From positions 87,569,410 through 87,633,409 of the forward strand of contig NC_030683.2 in the NCBI RefSeq assembly GCF_000004195.4: a stretch of 64,000 bases of DNA, given 5' to 3'. Under the pieces are notes generated by a model. It was not told the DNA's origin. It made no database searches and saw nothing but the letters and a program-made list of their open reading frames with translations. The stretch comes from Xenopus tropicalis (taxonomy: Eukaryota > Chordata > Amphibia > Anura > Pipidae). How positions within the stretch are numbered: the stretch's first letter is position 1; every line of letters starts with the position of its first letter. Shown piece by piece: positions 1 through 11,498 of the stretch. Both the position numbers and the translations under genes were made by a program.

Positions 1-344
1 TGCTACAATATATATAAGAGATGCTTCAGATATGTTTAAAGGATCTCTCCATCCTCCAAGACTTAGTAAGGGTCTTTTGGTTGTGTTCTGCAAAAAGCAA
101 GCTTAAACAAGTCAGTGCTGACTCGTACAGCCTGTCTGACTTTTTTCACTTTTCAGGTGTCTTTGGATACTTACACAGGAAGCCTGCCCATATTGTTAAA
201 TTCCTGTCATGGAGATACCAATATGTAACTAAAATTTATAAAAAAATAAATAAATAAACAGCTGCCAAATGAAGATTTTTCTTTGTATTTAAAAAATATT
301 AGAACATTAATAATGAAGTAAAAATATGTAAAAAAAAAAAGAAA

Positions 345-347
<3 letters not shown>
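1..347. other. Unique AT-rich DNA, nothing recognised
   Basis: No repeat end, splice-like ORF or RNA gene is visible. The only longer open frame (21-257) has no recognisable motif and ends in an AAATAAATAAAT run, so I treat it as chance. Confidence 0.5.

Positions 348-382
<35 letters not shown>
348..382. repeat. (TA)n microsatellite
   Basis: An uninterrupted alternating TA run directly abuts the left end of the CAGGTATAGGA element. A similar TA run borders the copy at 30581, so this family either targets TA-rich DNA or TA runs grow from its target site. Confidence 0.9.
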
Positions 383-386
<4 letters not shown>

Positions 387-700
387 GTATAGGATTCGTT
401 ATCTGGAAACCCGTTATCCAGAAAGCTACGAATTACAGAAAGCCTGTCTCCCATAGACTCTATTTTAATCAAATAATTTAGATTTTTGAAATCGATTTCC
501 TTTTTCTCTGTCATAATAAAACAGTATCTTGTATTTTATCCCAACTAAGATATAATTAATCCTTATTGGATGTAAAATAATCCTATTGGGTTTATTAATG
601 TATTACTGATTTTTTAGTATGGAGATCCAAAATATGGAATGACCCCTTATCCAGAATACCCTTGGTCCTGAGCATTCTGGATAACGGGTCCTATACCTGT
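383..700. mobile_element. CAGGTATAGGA-type terminal-inverted-repeat MITE, complete
   Basis: The left end ACAGGTATAGGATTCGTTAT is matched by the inverted right end ATAACGGGTCCTATACCTGT. The interior shares blocks such as CTCCCATAGACTC and CTTATTGGATG with the copies at 14329, 30581 and 60641. It is about 318 bp and encodes nothing. TATA flanks both sides, consistent with a TA or TATA target duplication, but the surrounding TA repeat hides the exact duplication. The family is one I associate with Xenopus; I do not assign a superfamily. Confidence 0.85.
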
Positions 701-744
701 ATATCTATCTATAAATATATACTGTATGTGTGTGTGTGTGTGTA

Positions 745-1684
745 ATCAGCATGCAGATGCACCATATGGCATGTATGTGGACACCTGCCTGACCAACATA
801 TCATTCTGTTATTATACAGATGGTCCTCTCTTTGCTTCCATGCATACCTAAGGCTCTGGGCTCTGATGTTGGATAAGAAGGCCTGCTGGCCTGCATTGGC
901 ATTTTAATTCATCCCACAACTATTTACTTAAGATGAGATAAGGTTTCTGTGCAGGCCAGTACATTTCTTCTACTCCAATATCAGCAAACCAATTCTATGT
1001 GGACTTCATTCTGTACATAAGATGTTATGGTCTTCCTTCAAACTCTTGCCACAAAGTAGAAAGCAGGAATGGTATTATGTAGTTGGAATATATATTTTCT
1101 GGTCAGTGAAAGTATTCCTTTAACCTACTGGTTTTCTAATTTAGTTTCACATGTGGAATTGGCTAGTAGTGATCTCTTCTGCATATATTGAAAATGGTAT
1201 TAAAATAAAGTTATTGTTATCTAAGCCTCCAAGCATTTCCTTGAAGAAGTCTGATAATGGAAGCATTTGCCTACTGCGAAGATTCTGTGCAATTGCCAAT
1301 TGCAGGAAAACTATGTTTCTCTGAATTTTAGCTACTTGTGTTAAATAGAAATGATTTCATTTTTTACAAGTACTGTTTTTTTTTGCTTGGCCTTCTGCTG
1401 GTGTAGAAAGCACTAATGATGGCTTTTTGCTCAGTGATTCAGCAGTTAACATAATTACAGCTTCAGCGGAAAACACGAAACAAGAACCTGATGATTACAA
1501 CTGAGAAACAAGGCGTTAATGAAAGCAGAAGAAATGCATTGAAATGAGATTCCCAATCAAGACATTTACAGTAGAGAGTTTCAGCACAGCAAACTTAACA
1601 TTGACTATAATGCTTGCAAAACAAAACTCTGCGGTGGGGGATTTCATCAAACTATAATGCACAAAAATAGATGAGAGATTGTTA

Positions 1685-1687
<3 letters not shown>
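745..1687. other. Unique DNA, nothing recognised
   Basis: A short (TG)n run precedes this stretch at about 727-743. No inverted repeat ends, tandem structure or coding-like frame were found. Confidence 0.5.

Positions 1688-1725
<38 letters not shown>
1688..1725. repeat. (TA)n microsatellite
   Basis: About 19 TA dinucleotides in a row, followed by a shorter TA run near 1753-1765. No element end is attached to it. Confidence 0.9.
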
Positions 1726-1726
<1 letters not shown>

Positions 1727-2560
1727 CTTTCCTATATACCTGTTTACCCACTATATATATATATACAGTAACTAATGCAGGTTTAAAAGAGAGAAATCTT
1801 GAGTATTATTGTTAGTAAAAAGTTAAAAAGTGTCAGACACTTCTATGACCTAAGAATTTAATATTTGCTTTTGTTTTTGCAAGGAAACGATCAGAGCTGC
1901 AGTATGTATGTAGTTATGTTGAAACCATGCTCTGCAATTTTATTTTGGTGTACTGAATTCACTGCCTGTGTGTAGTAAACAGTGACACAGTACTGGTCAT
2001 AGTTGTGTGTACCTGTGGCTGTGAAAACAAGATTAAAAAGGAAGGTGTAACCGGTGTTTGCTGAATAGACTGTATGCTGGCTAAAGCATCTTTGTCTTCA
2101 TGGTGTGTGGGCCTCCCCACTGTGTTGCAGGGATAAAAAGCCTGTTGTTGAGCAGGAACTAAAGCCTTTGAGGGAGACATGTATTACAGAGAGGAGTCAG
2201 ATGTGAGTTGGTCTCCAAGGGAGAAACACTACAAGCTGCGCTGGATTCTGCTCTGTGATCCTGTGTGAGAAAAAATTTGTTACGTTATTAAAATGTAGTA
2301 ATAAAAGCATAAGCATAAAAGGAGAATCTCATTAAACGGGCAATGGCATTTTATACCTAATTATATTAACAGAAAGAGAGCGGCGGAGAAACAGACGGGG
2401 TGAAGACTTTGCAGGTCACTTCCAAAACAAAAAAAGTGAAAATATATGCTTGAAAGTCTATACAACCTCCTCTATACTTGTCCCTTTGCTCTTAAGTGTT
2501 GGTTATTTCAATTTTTATGGATAAGGTGGAAAGTATAGGCCACAGGGATTAATAACTGCC
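1726..2560. other. Unique DNA, nothing recognised
   Basis: The minus-strand open frame at 1959-2180 has no recognisable domain or splice context and is treated as chance. Confidence 0.5.
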
Positions 2561-3166
2561 TTAAAGGGATTCTGGCATTATTTTTATGGTGTACTTTATT
2601 TATTTCTAAATTACACTGTTTACATAGCAAATTATTCACTCTATCTCAATTCAAATTCCATTTGTGAAGCAACAATTTTATTTTTTTTAGTTTGGCATAT
2701 AAGCAGCCATCTCAGTGCATTGTGCCTGAGTCTGAGCGTTCAGAAGGAGCCAGCGCTACACATTAAAACTGCTTTCAGGTAATCTATTGTTTCTCCTACT
2801 CCAATGTAACTGGAGGAGTCCCAAGCCGGACTTGGATTTCTTACTATTGAGTGCTATTCTGATATCTACTGGGAGCTGCTATCTTGCTCCCTTCCCATTG
2901 CTCTGCTGATCGGCTGCTGGAGGGGGGGGGGTGGGGGGTGATATCACTTCAACTTGCAGCTCAGAAGTAAAATGTAACTGAAGTTTATAAGACCCTGTGA
3001 AATGAAGAATATGACAATCCCTATATGAAATTTGAAAACTACATTTAAAAAATTCTGTTTGTGCTTTTGAAAAATAGATTTCAGTGCAGGGTTCTGCTGG
3101 AGAAGCTCTAGTAACTGATATGGTTTGAAAAGAAAAACACGTTTTTCCATGACAGTATTCCTTTAA
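2561..3166. mobile_element. TTAA-flanked MITE (TTAAAGGGATTCTG ends)
   Basis: The left end TTAAAGGGATTCTGGCAT is matched, inverted, by the right end ATGACAGTATTCCTTTAA. TTAA lies at both edges, as expected of piggyBac or Kolobok superfamily targets. The 606 bp interior is non-coding and contains a G-run near 2921-2939. Several further TTAA families occur in this window, which fits the known abundance of such MITEs in Xenopus. Confidence 0.75.
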
Positions 3167-3266
3167 GGAGGTGTTAACTCCAGGGCTTCCTTTGGGAATA
3201 GACTTACCCCTAATTGATCATATAAACCTAAGGGAGTTACTGCAAAGACAACATTTCAAAAGTGCA

Positions 3267-3286
3267 TAATAATAATAATAATAATA
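3267..3286. repeat. (AAT)n microsatellite
   Basis: Six to seven AAT units. Trinucleotide AAT runs elsewhere in the window mark LINE tails (47085-47112), but no LINE sequence precedes this one. Confidence 0.8.
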
Positions 3287-3990
3287 CAATTTGAATTAAA
3301 GTATCAGCAGTGCAGCTGATATTACTGGTATGTCCCCAGCACTATTAAATTGCTTATATTGTGTCACCTACAGGTTTAGTTTATGTTTATATGTATCCTT
3401 CCTGAAATATCCTTCCTGGGTCACAATACCTTACCATGTGATAATGTGTAATCCAGGAAAAGATCAGTAGAGCTGCCACCTTTACAGAGTTAACAGCTAG
3501 ATACTTCATTCGCAGTAATCCTACCCCATCCAGTGGTAGTATCATTGGTATCTATTACTAATACCTAGTTCTGCTGCATCAATATAAATATTGATATATC
3601 AATATAAATAGCTAATAGTTAGTCCTGTTTGTACTTTTATTAAAGTTTATGACTTATTATATGCAGTCACTACATGGCACTGCCACATATGTTCTTGCTC
3701 AGGCATCTAGGACTTTTCCCTACACAGATGCCTTTATGCATGCTAAATATCATAGTGTTTAATGTACTTTTTATGTTATACAGTTTCAGTAAGCACTGTT
3801 ATTTTCTATGTGTCCCTACTTTCACATTCCCCTTTGGTTAATAAACTAAAGCTCAACAATCTGTCTTAGTTAATTGATGAAGGAAGTTTAGCTGCATGTC
3901 AAGCTACACACTACCTCAGGGTAATACATAGTGAGGACAGAACAGTCCAGACGGAACAGGGGCATATTATTATAGTTTGTAAGCCAACAT
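3287..3990. other. Unique DNA, nothing recognised
   Basis: AT-rich sequence with a locally repeated word (AATATAAATA near 3586-3610) but no element ends or coding frame. Confidence 0.45.
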
Positions 3991-4092
3991 CACCAGTGGT
4001 GTTGCCCATAGCAACCGATCAGATATTTGCTTTTCTTTTCTAACTTGTAGGTGTCTGTTTAAATTTAATTTCTAATTGGTTGCTGTAATAAA
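3991..4092. repeat. Possible short fold-back repeat with CCCATAGCAACC end
   Basis: GCCCATAGCAACCGAT on the left and ATTGGTTGCTGTAAT on the right are imperfect inverted copies about 80 bp apart. Ends of this kind recur in Xenopus DNA as I remember it, but no target duplication is visible here. Confidence 0.35.
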
Positions 4093-4919
4093 TATGCGTG
4101 TAAGAGGATATTCATCAGTTATATTCTAAAAAGCACAAATAAACATTTCTGAGATTGCAGCATTGGCTGTAACTTAAGAGGAAACAATGTTTAATTTTGA
4201 TCATCTTATGGGCTTGTCTTGACACAGCAATGTAAAGAAAAGTATAGCTTCCTTTTCCAGAGAGAAATGCATTGCTTGGTGATAATATTTTTTTAACACT
4301 GATAGCTATTATACGAACAAATCATTTTTATTTTGTTTTGTTGCTGTTGTATCAAAAGAAAGAGGCTACAGATAATACCATGGTGACAACTATTCTCCTG
4401 TGGCTGCCAGCATGGCATAAATGCAGTTACCATAGTAACACATCATATTTACCTCAAGTCTGGCAGCTAACTGGTTCACTATTTTGAACTATTTTGTAAT
4501 CAGAATCATACAAGTTATATTTACATAATAGCTTGATACATGAATTAGCACTTAAGGGCTTAAAAGATTAATGGGGCGTGTAAAGGCAAGATAGGGATGT
4601 AAATCCTTGACTGCACCATGATCTGACACTTACCATTTGCAAAAGCAAAAGATCACTGATTGAAACACTGTCCATTCTTGTTGTTCACCTTCAATGTCCA
4701 AATCATTTTAAGCCAGCAACAATGCTCTCAGCACATCTGAAAATCCATTTACCATAAAAAAAAGTAAAAAGGTCACTGTAAAAGCAACTTTTTAAACTTG
4801 TTAAATCAGTCCTTCTTCTGTCTCTCTGATCAGTTTTCTGAAGGGATGGAAGTGGCCTATTTAGAACCTGACATCCTGGGAACTTCCTATATGCTTATGT
4901 AGCCCACTTTATAATTACT
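4093..4919. other. Unique DNA, nothing recognised
   Basis: The open frame 4272-4487 has no recognisable motif. No repeat ends found. Confidence 0.45.
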
Positions 4920-6040
4920 TGTGGCACTACCTGCTGATATGTCACTATACTTGGCGCTTTCAGGAGTCCTGAGCCCCACTTACTTTGGGGAACAGCTATT
5001 TCTTTATACTTTGGCGTGCCTCCACCCAGGATAGGGATAGAATGAACTATAACTCCCCTCCTGAGATCTTAATATAGTACTCCTTCTTGGGGACTCCCAG
5101 CACTCCTAGTACCTTGCCCCCTCACTGGGGTATATCCTTACCAGGTAGTGTAGATCCTCCAGGAGTAACACACACACACTCTGGAGTATGCTGAACCAAG
5201 TGTTGTGTTTATTTGAAGAGTGGCAGACAGCTTTTGCATACAGGAGACACAGGATATATCAGGATACCATCTCTATCCCTCAGGAGTCCCTCTCTCCTGG
5301 GATACCGGTAACACTCCAGCCAAATGACCCTCCCTTTGGGGTTCCCTCCGGTACTCACGCCGGAATACCCTCTCTAGGGCTATCCCCGGTACTCCCGACG
5401 AGCAGACACCCCCTGGAGACCTCACTCCGGAAATGTCACCCGGCTATCCCCCCGGATTAGGCAACCTCCTATTCCTAACTCTTTAGTCCCTGACTCCAGC
5501 TATTAGTGCTGGGAGATCTTAATCTCGGTATGTCTCCTGGTGGGGCCAAGCTGCCCAGCTAAATACCCTGTCTGCCACTTCTAGAGCGGCCTATGACTGA
5601 TATCTTCCTCTCTAAACCCAGCCTGTCACTATCCTCTAGCCAGAGGGGTCCCAGGCAGGAAGACCTGGCTGCACATGGCTGCACAGCCTTTTATACTAAC
5701 TGTACCACCCTGTGGCCATAACCCCAAACTGCAGGGATCCTCCCTTTCTTAACACAAAAACAACTAGGACCACCTTTAGGTGTCCAATTCCCTAAGGCCA
5801 CAGTCTAGTGCCTGTCAAAGGAGAACCCATCCTAGGGGCCCAATTTTGGAGATCCCTACACTTACATCATCCCTTTGGGCTTTGCCCTTACTTTTTTCCC
5901 ATTGGACCAATTCATTGGTTGCTTGTGCACTCTAACCAATTGTATAAATTGAAAGGCCATTGGTTAATTTCTCCCTTGCAATGGCATAGGCAAACAGACT
6001 CAGCATATCCCAAATCTAAAATGCTGTTATGTTAGTTACA
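4920..6040 (-). mobile_element. LTR-like segment, minus strand, boundaries uncertain
   Basis: Read on the minus strand, a TATAAAAGG box at about 5688-5696 is preceded 200-270 bp upstream by a cluster of CCAAT boxes (5899-5968) and followed about 480 bp downstream by an AATAAA signal (5208-5213). That order is what an LTR with U3, R and U5 would show. The segment is less AT-rich than its surroundings, which also suggests an insertion. Candidate TG/CA edges exist at 4920 and at 5860 or 6040, but I found no matching target duplication and no internal gag-pol. It could instead be another Pol II element or a host promoter and terminator pair. Confidence 0.4.
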
Positions 6041-7194
6041 GGCATAGGAAGCAATGTCCCACTGACAGGAAACACAGCCAATAGCAGTTAAGTCTATGCG
6101 TGAAATCATATAAGGAAGTAAAAAAGCAACTGTAAAGTTAATAGGGGTCACTGACCCCCCACCTCCCAGCACAGGGTCTGTGCAGAAGTAAAGGATCAGC
6201 AGAGGAATGATTCTGAGGTGATTATTTCTTCAGCTGCACATTTTTTGTTAACTATGTATATGGCAATGATTGTCCTATTAATATGAACTGTTAGATTTGT
6301 GAATGTTGTACAAAGGCGAACAACCTCTGTTAATGCACTTACAGACTAACAGAAGTACCCCAGCTTTCATCTAATTCCTTATTTTAAGGCTGTGTTTGTT
6401 TACTTTGCTTTGTTTTATTTTCCTATTTAATAATTCTGCATTTCTTTTCAGGCTCAAACCATACTTTTGAGGTCCCAGTTAGGATTTTGGATCATTGTAA
6501 TGTGAATTTGTAACTAGAGCTAGTATCTCAGCCATAAATCTCACCTGGCTCTACCCTAATAAACCCCTGTTGCAGTTTTTATATACAGTAAACCTTAATT
6601 TTACATACCCTCATTTTATGTTTGCATGCATTTTATATATTTGTTTTGTAGTCCCACCAATTCATTATGCATTTTTATGAGTGCTTTCCCCTGATTTTAT
6701 ATAATGTTTTCCTGGATTATACATACATTTCTTTCCCTAATGTTCATAATAAATGACCATTTGTCCTCCGTCAATGTTATTATTAGTGAAATAAAGAAAT
6801 TAATATACTATCTAGATGCATATGCCACAGTTCTGTCAGTAATTCCAATTACTCTGAACCTCGTACAGTCCTACACAAATCACTTATTGCTTTAGGTTGT
6901 GCATGTGACTGTCAGAGAGGTATTGCAAATGCCCCCCATAGCGTACCATTAATGCTTCACTGCTTAACCCTTAATGACCATTAACCGTTATTAACACAGT
7001 AAATATTGGTTTTCAAAGTAAAACTGGCTCCTGTGCTTGTATCCATTGAGTACTAAAAGAATAATTTGTTTTAACATATTCTGAGGATTTTACAATATTT
7101 TTTCTATTGTTATCTTATTGGAGCACAGTTTGGGGGATGGGACCTGGATTTGGCAAGGCAGTGCTTTCTATTAGTGGGAATTATTGTGACACTT
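6041..7194. other. Unique AT-rich DNA, nothing recognised
   Basis: No element ends, tandem repeats or coding-like frames. The 6704-6895 open frame is low-complexity hydrophobic sequence without a motif. Confidence 0.45.
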
Positions 7195-7345
7195 AAGGGC
7201 ACATTTACTAATCCACGAACGGGCCGAAAACATCCAAATGCGTTTTTTTCGTAATGATCGGTATTTTTGCGACTTTTTCGTCGCTGTCACGATTTTTCGT
7301 GTTTTGTGCGACTTTTTCATCGCCGTTACGACTTTATCGTATATT
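7195..7345. mobile_element. Left-end fragment of TTA-flanked, Harbinger-like MITE
   Basis: The sequence begins TTAAGGGCACATTTACTAAT and continues with CCACGAAC and CG-containing, T-rich blocks such as CGACTTTTTCG. This matches the left end of the complete element at 45268. The right half is missing and the similarity fades after about 7345. Confidence 0.65.
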
Positions 7346-7911
7346 TTCCTCTATATATTGTAATGTGTGTTAACCATTGTTTCCGATTTCCTCTCCACAT
7401 GTCCTTAATCTAGTTGAAAAGAAGAAATACAGAAATATGTGAAATATAGACCAAGCAATGTCTAAGCATTGTTGCCTGATAAAAGTGTACATAGTAGACG
7501 TTATAATTGTATTAGAATTAAATTTGCAATTCAAATAGTAGATTGAGGTAATATGGCCCTGACTGTTTTATTGCTTTACATAGATTGTTCTATAAATCTT
7601 CTGAGCAGAGCCAAAATCCTGGTCCAACCGATTAAATACCATATTTGCACAAAAAATAATTAGCTATTTTAGAAGCATATGTCTTAGCAGACTTTGTGAG
7701 AGTAGAACAATGCTAGACACTTTTAGATTTCACATGAATACAAATTATAAGCTCAACTAATAGAGGAGATTAGTGTGACCCAGGTCATTGTGTTGCGCTA
7801 TAACGCTTTATTGAAAGTGTTGGTCTTTTTTGGTTTCCCTTTCTATCAGAGCAGTAAAGAGGCATTTCTTGTCTCCTTTACATGTGCTTTTTACTGAGGA
7901 GGTACCTGCAG
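7346..7911. other. Unique DNA, nothing recognised
   Basis: No structure seen between the truncated MITE and the fold-back element that starts at 7912. Confidence 0.45.
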
Positions 7912-8336
7912 TTAAAGGAACAGTAACACCAAAAAATGAAAGAGCTTTAAAGTAATAAAAATATAATGCACTGTTGCCCTGCACTGGTAAAACTGGTGTG
8001 TTTGCTACAGTAACACTACTATAATTTATATAATAAGCTGCTGTGTAGCCACGGGGGCAGCCATTCAAGCTGGAAAAAAGGAGAAAAGGCACAGGTTACA
8101 TAGCAGATAACAGATAAGTTCTGTAGAATACAATAGTGTTTTATCTGTTACCTGCTATGTGCCTGTGCCTTTTCTCCTTTTAATGGCTGCCTCCATGGCT
8201 ACATAGCAGCTTATTTATATAACTCATAGTAGACTTTCTGAAGTAAACACACAACTTTTACCAGTGCAGGGCAGCAGCACATTATATTTTAGTTACTTTT
8301 ATACACTTTCATTTTTTGGTGTTACTGTTCCTTTAA
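7912..8336. mobile_element. TTAA-flanked fold-back MITE (TTAAAGGAACAGTAACACC)
   Basis: The left end TTAAAGGAACAGTAACACC and the right end GGTGTTACTGTTCCTTTAA are exact inverted copies. Similarity continues inward over most of the 425 bp: blocks around the words CAGGTTACATAGCAG and CTGCTATGTGCC pair with each other. The element is therefore one long imperfect hairpin. TTAA at both edges is the target signature. No coding capacity. Confidence 0.85.
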
Positions 8337-8797
8337 CATGTGGGCAGAAGAATCTATTTAAAAGCCAAATTATTTTTTTTTATAACTTATATTTTATTGA
8401 CATTTCTAATATAAAGCTTTCAGCAAATAAAAAGCAGTAATAAAGTTGGTTTTCACATTACTTAAATACCAAAGAACCAAGGAAGGGCCCACTCTGCCAT
8501 GAGGCTAATATAAAACCAAACTCAAGCATGAGCTGCATTATTAGCCTCAGTATTACCTTAGTTTATAACTTTAATTATGTCACATAATTATGTTTCACAA
8601 TGAAACATAAATGCTAAGTAAAAAAAACCAAAAAACTTGTTTTGCCAGATTGTTTTGCCAGCTTCAAACTCACAGCCATAACTATTTTAGATGTATTTTT
8701 TTATGACTACATGAAGTTGCCTTTGGCCAAACATTCTCTCCAAGAGCCTAAAATATAGCTGCAGGAGACCACTGGCAGCTGATCTGAGCATGCTCGT
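8337..8797. other. Unique DNA, nothing recognised
   Basis: AT-rich sequence with no recognised repeat. Confidence 0.45.
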
Positions 8798-9687
8798 AGT
8801 CCAGGATAGGGATGTAGCGAACCTCACAAAAAAAGTTCGCGAACCCGTTAGCGAACTTCTGCCAAAAAGTGCGAACTTTTGCGAACCCCATAGACTTCAA
8901 TGAGAAGGCGAACTTTAAAACCTAGAAAAGCCATTTCTGGCCAGAAAACTGATTTTAAAGTTGTTTAAAGGGTGCCACGACCTGGACAGTGGCATGCAGG
9001 AGGGGGATCAAGGGCAAAAATTTCTCTGAAAAATACGTTGTTGACACAGCGTTGCGTTTTGTGCTGTAAAGGGCAGAAATCACACTACATTTCTAAACTT
9101 GTGTAATAAACTGCTTTAAAACGTCCGGCGTCTACATGCCAATCAAGTCGTGTAAAGGTTACAGCCGGTTCACACGCAAAGACAAAACGCCGCAGTAGTG
9201 GATACGGAATATATTATTGCTGGTGGAAAAACGTTGCTCAGGTGATTTTTTTGCAATGCAATGTCACTACTATGTGTAACGTATTGGGTTACAGCAGATG
9301 AGATCAGCAGGAGAGCTGTCCCCAGCAGCTACATACAGAGCAGTAGAAAGTAGATTACTAGTCAGCAAAGCTACCTAAACTGTCCCTCAAACCCCTGCAC
9401 AGCTCTCTCCCTATGCTAACTCATCAAGCACACACAGGCAGAATGTAAAATGGCTGCTGGGCTTCGGTTTATATATGGAAGGGAGTGGTCTGGGGGTGGT
9501 CCAGGAGGGAGAGCTGCCTGATTGGCTGCCATGTATCTGCTGGCTCTGGGGTGAGAGGTCAAAATTTGGCTCCAGCTAAGGCGAACCCAAAATTGCAAAC
9601 TTCGCTAAAAGTTCGCGAACTTGCGAACACCCGATTTTCGTGCGAATTAGTTCTCCGGCGAACAGTTCGCTACATCTCTAGTCCAGG
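8798..9687. mobile_element. Non-autonomous hAT element with exact 8-bp target duplication
   Basis: AGTCCAGG occurs at 8798-8805 and again at 9680-9687, immediately outside inverted ends GGGATGTAGCGAAC and GTTCGCTACATCTC. An 8-bp duplication is diagnostic of the hAT superfamily. Sub-terminal DNA is dense in inverted and direct copies of the words GTTCGCGAAC and GCGAAC on both sides, as is usual for hAT transposase binding sites. The 874 bp interior has no transposase frame. The exact duplication indicates a fairly recent insertion. Confidence 0.9.
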
Positions 9688-10474
9688 ACAGCGGCAGCTG
9701 GCAGGCCTCAAACCAAAATGCAAATGTGACATAGAACAAGCTCCCTTTCATTTGTTTCAGTGTCCCTTTAAACATTTGGTTATATAAGCAAGCGTATCTA
9801 TAATATTAATTATAATTACAGTGTTTAAGTATATAACTTTTCCACAGCTATTCTCTTTAACAAATATATATTAGTTTCAGGCAGAAGTACCATACATTAA
9901 TTTGATGATATTGTCTCTTTAAGTAAAGGCAATACAAAAATGATTGCTTCTTATTTTTGCCAAACAAATGTAGGCAATATATGCACAACAGTTTCTCTTC
10001 AGTTAATTTTCTTTCATACACAAAATCAATTTACAGGTACCTGAAAGGAAAAATTGCTGAGTTAAAAGCGCATTTAGCAAATCCCTCTTTGCTCAATAAA
10101 CAAGACAATACAGAAGAATTGCATTATTTATTTCAACATAATGTCTGTTCCGAAAGAAAAAAAACACATTTGGGAATGGAACCATTGCTTGGTATTCATT
10201 TTAATATGTAATTTTTTCTTAAAAAACAAACAATGAAAAATATAATAATGGTGTATTACGCTTAGGTACAGTGACAGATGGATCTCTTTAGCTTTTAGAA
10301 AAACAAAATGTGGAAGTCTTTTATATATAATCAGTGGATGCAAAATCTAAATACCAATGTGAGTTATATACTATTACTATACTGAGTTGTTAAACATATC
10401 TTAACATAGTTTAAAAACATAACAAACAGCAATATAAAAAATATAAATTATCCTTTATTCATACCCAAGGTCCT
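9688..10474. other. Unique AT-rich DNA, nothing recognised
   Basis: Overlapping open frames near 9957-10343 show no motif. No repeat ends. Confidence 0.45.
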
Positions 10475-10840
10475 TTGAATGAGCGCTGGCCGGATCGCTT
10501 CTGTGTATAGCGTGTCACCATAGCAACCGGATGCTTGCTATTGGTGCGCGCTCATAGTGGGCGGCTCAGACGGTCTGTGGGAAGGGGAGCGCTCCTGTTT
10601 GTGAGCGCTCACAAAAGAGGAACATGCGCATGCGCCGCCTACAGTGCTGATCTTAGTGTCTGTGCAGGAGCGATGCATTATGGGAATCCTCTTTACCCAG
10701 CTCAGCGTTTTTTTTTCCTGTTTGGCTTCTGATCATCTGAACGATTGAAATATGGGGAGACTTAAGGGCACTATTAAGACAACTGAAGGTATGCCTGCAG
10801 CTTGAGATTAACTCTTTACTAGCCTTTCTTTCTCCTTTAA
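10475..10840 (-). mobile_element. Truncated TTAA MITE with promoter-type motifs (ZNF143-like, NRF1-like)
   Basis: On the minus strand this begins TTAAAGGAGAAAGAAAGG (10840 downward) and runs parallel to the element at 52637 for about 250 bp. Both copies keep two words: TTCCCATAATGCATCG, which fits the ZNF143/THAP11 core TCCCAKMATGC, and GCGCATGCGCA, which fits the NRF1 palindrome. The distal end near 10475 has no TTAA, so the copy is truncated or diverged there. The interior is GC-rich compared with its surroundings. Motif matches are read by eye; transcription factor binding is inference. Confidence 0.7.
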
Positions 10841-10964
10841 GCGTACATTGTTTGGGCAGTGATGATAGTACTGTATACTATTAATCACAAAACTCCATTT
10901 ATAACAAAAAACTTTTCTCCACAAAGAATATTTTTTCTATTTTGTATTAGCATTAGGGTGTCTG

Positions 10965-11139
10965 CCACTTATGTCTCGCTGCTGAGGGGAGGCGGGAGGA
11001 GGGAGAATGGGAAGGGGTGAGAGAAGGGAGGGGGAGAGAGGAGGAAGTTGCACAGGCTTGTGCAGTACCCTGAAGGCTTTTGCTGAGAGAAGGAAGTCTG
11101 ATAAAGCTTATTTCGTTCTTACCTTTCCTTCTCCTTTAA
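10965..11139. mobile_element. Right-end fragment of a TTAA MITE
   Basis: The sequence ends ACCTTTCCTTCTCCTTTAA, the same terminal repeat as the elements at 10840 and 52637. It is preceded by a purine-rich GGGAGGAGGGAGAATGGG-type stretch. No matching left end was found, so its start is approximate. Confidence 0.55.
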
Positions 11140-11338
11140 AGGGATATAAAAACATGCATATATAGTTCTTTAAGGCATTTACATTACTGCATTTATCTTT
11201 TGAAGAGTACTGTTACCAAATATTTTTTTCTTGTGGAGGGGGGGGCAGGGGACAATCCTGACTACTTTTGTTTTTAGGGTAGGAAAGTATTTTTTATTGT
11301 ATCCTTGGATATGAATGATAATTTAGATATTTTCGATG

Positions 11339-11498
11339 TTTAAACAGTCAGTATCTAGTAGAATTAAGTCTAAAACAACTGGACTTTTCTGAGTTTTTCT
11401 TGAAAAGTCCAGTTGTTTTAGACTTAATTCTACTAGATACTGTATATCATGACCTGGATGAATGAGAATCTTCATAGACATATCTTTAAACAGTCAGT
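11339..11498. mobile_element. Short retroposon-like insert: 41-bp perfect inverted repeat with 14-bp direct repeats
   Basis: TTTAAACAGTCAGT stands at 11339-11352 and again at 11485-11498. Between them, 11349-11389 and 11402-11442 form a perfect 41-bp inverted repeat around a 12-nt loop. A 42-bp tail follows with the words GACCTGGATGAATGAGAATC. The 14-bp exact repeat looks like a target-primed reverse transcription duplication, which would make the 132 bp between the repeats a 5'-truncated non-LTR or retroposed copy. I do not recognise the family with certainty. Confidence 0.7.
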
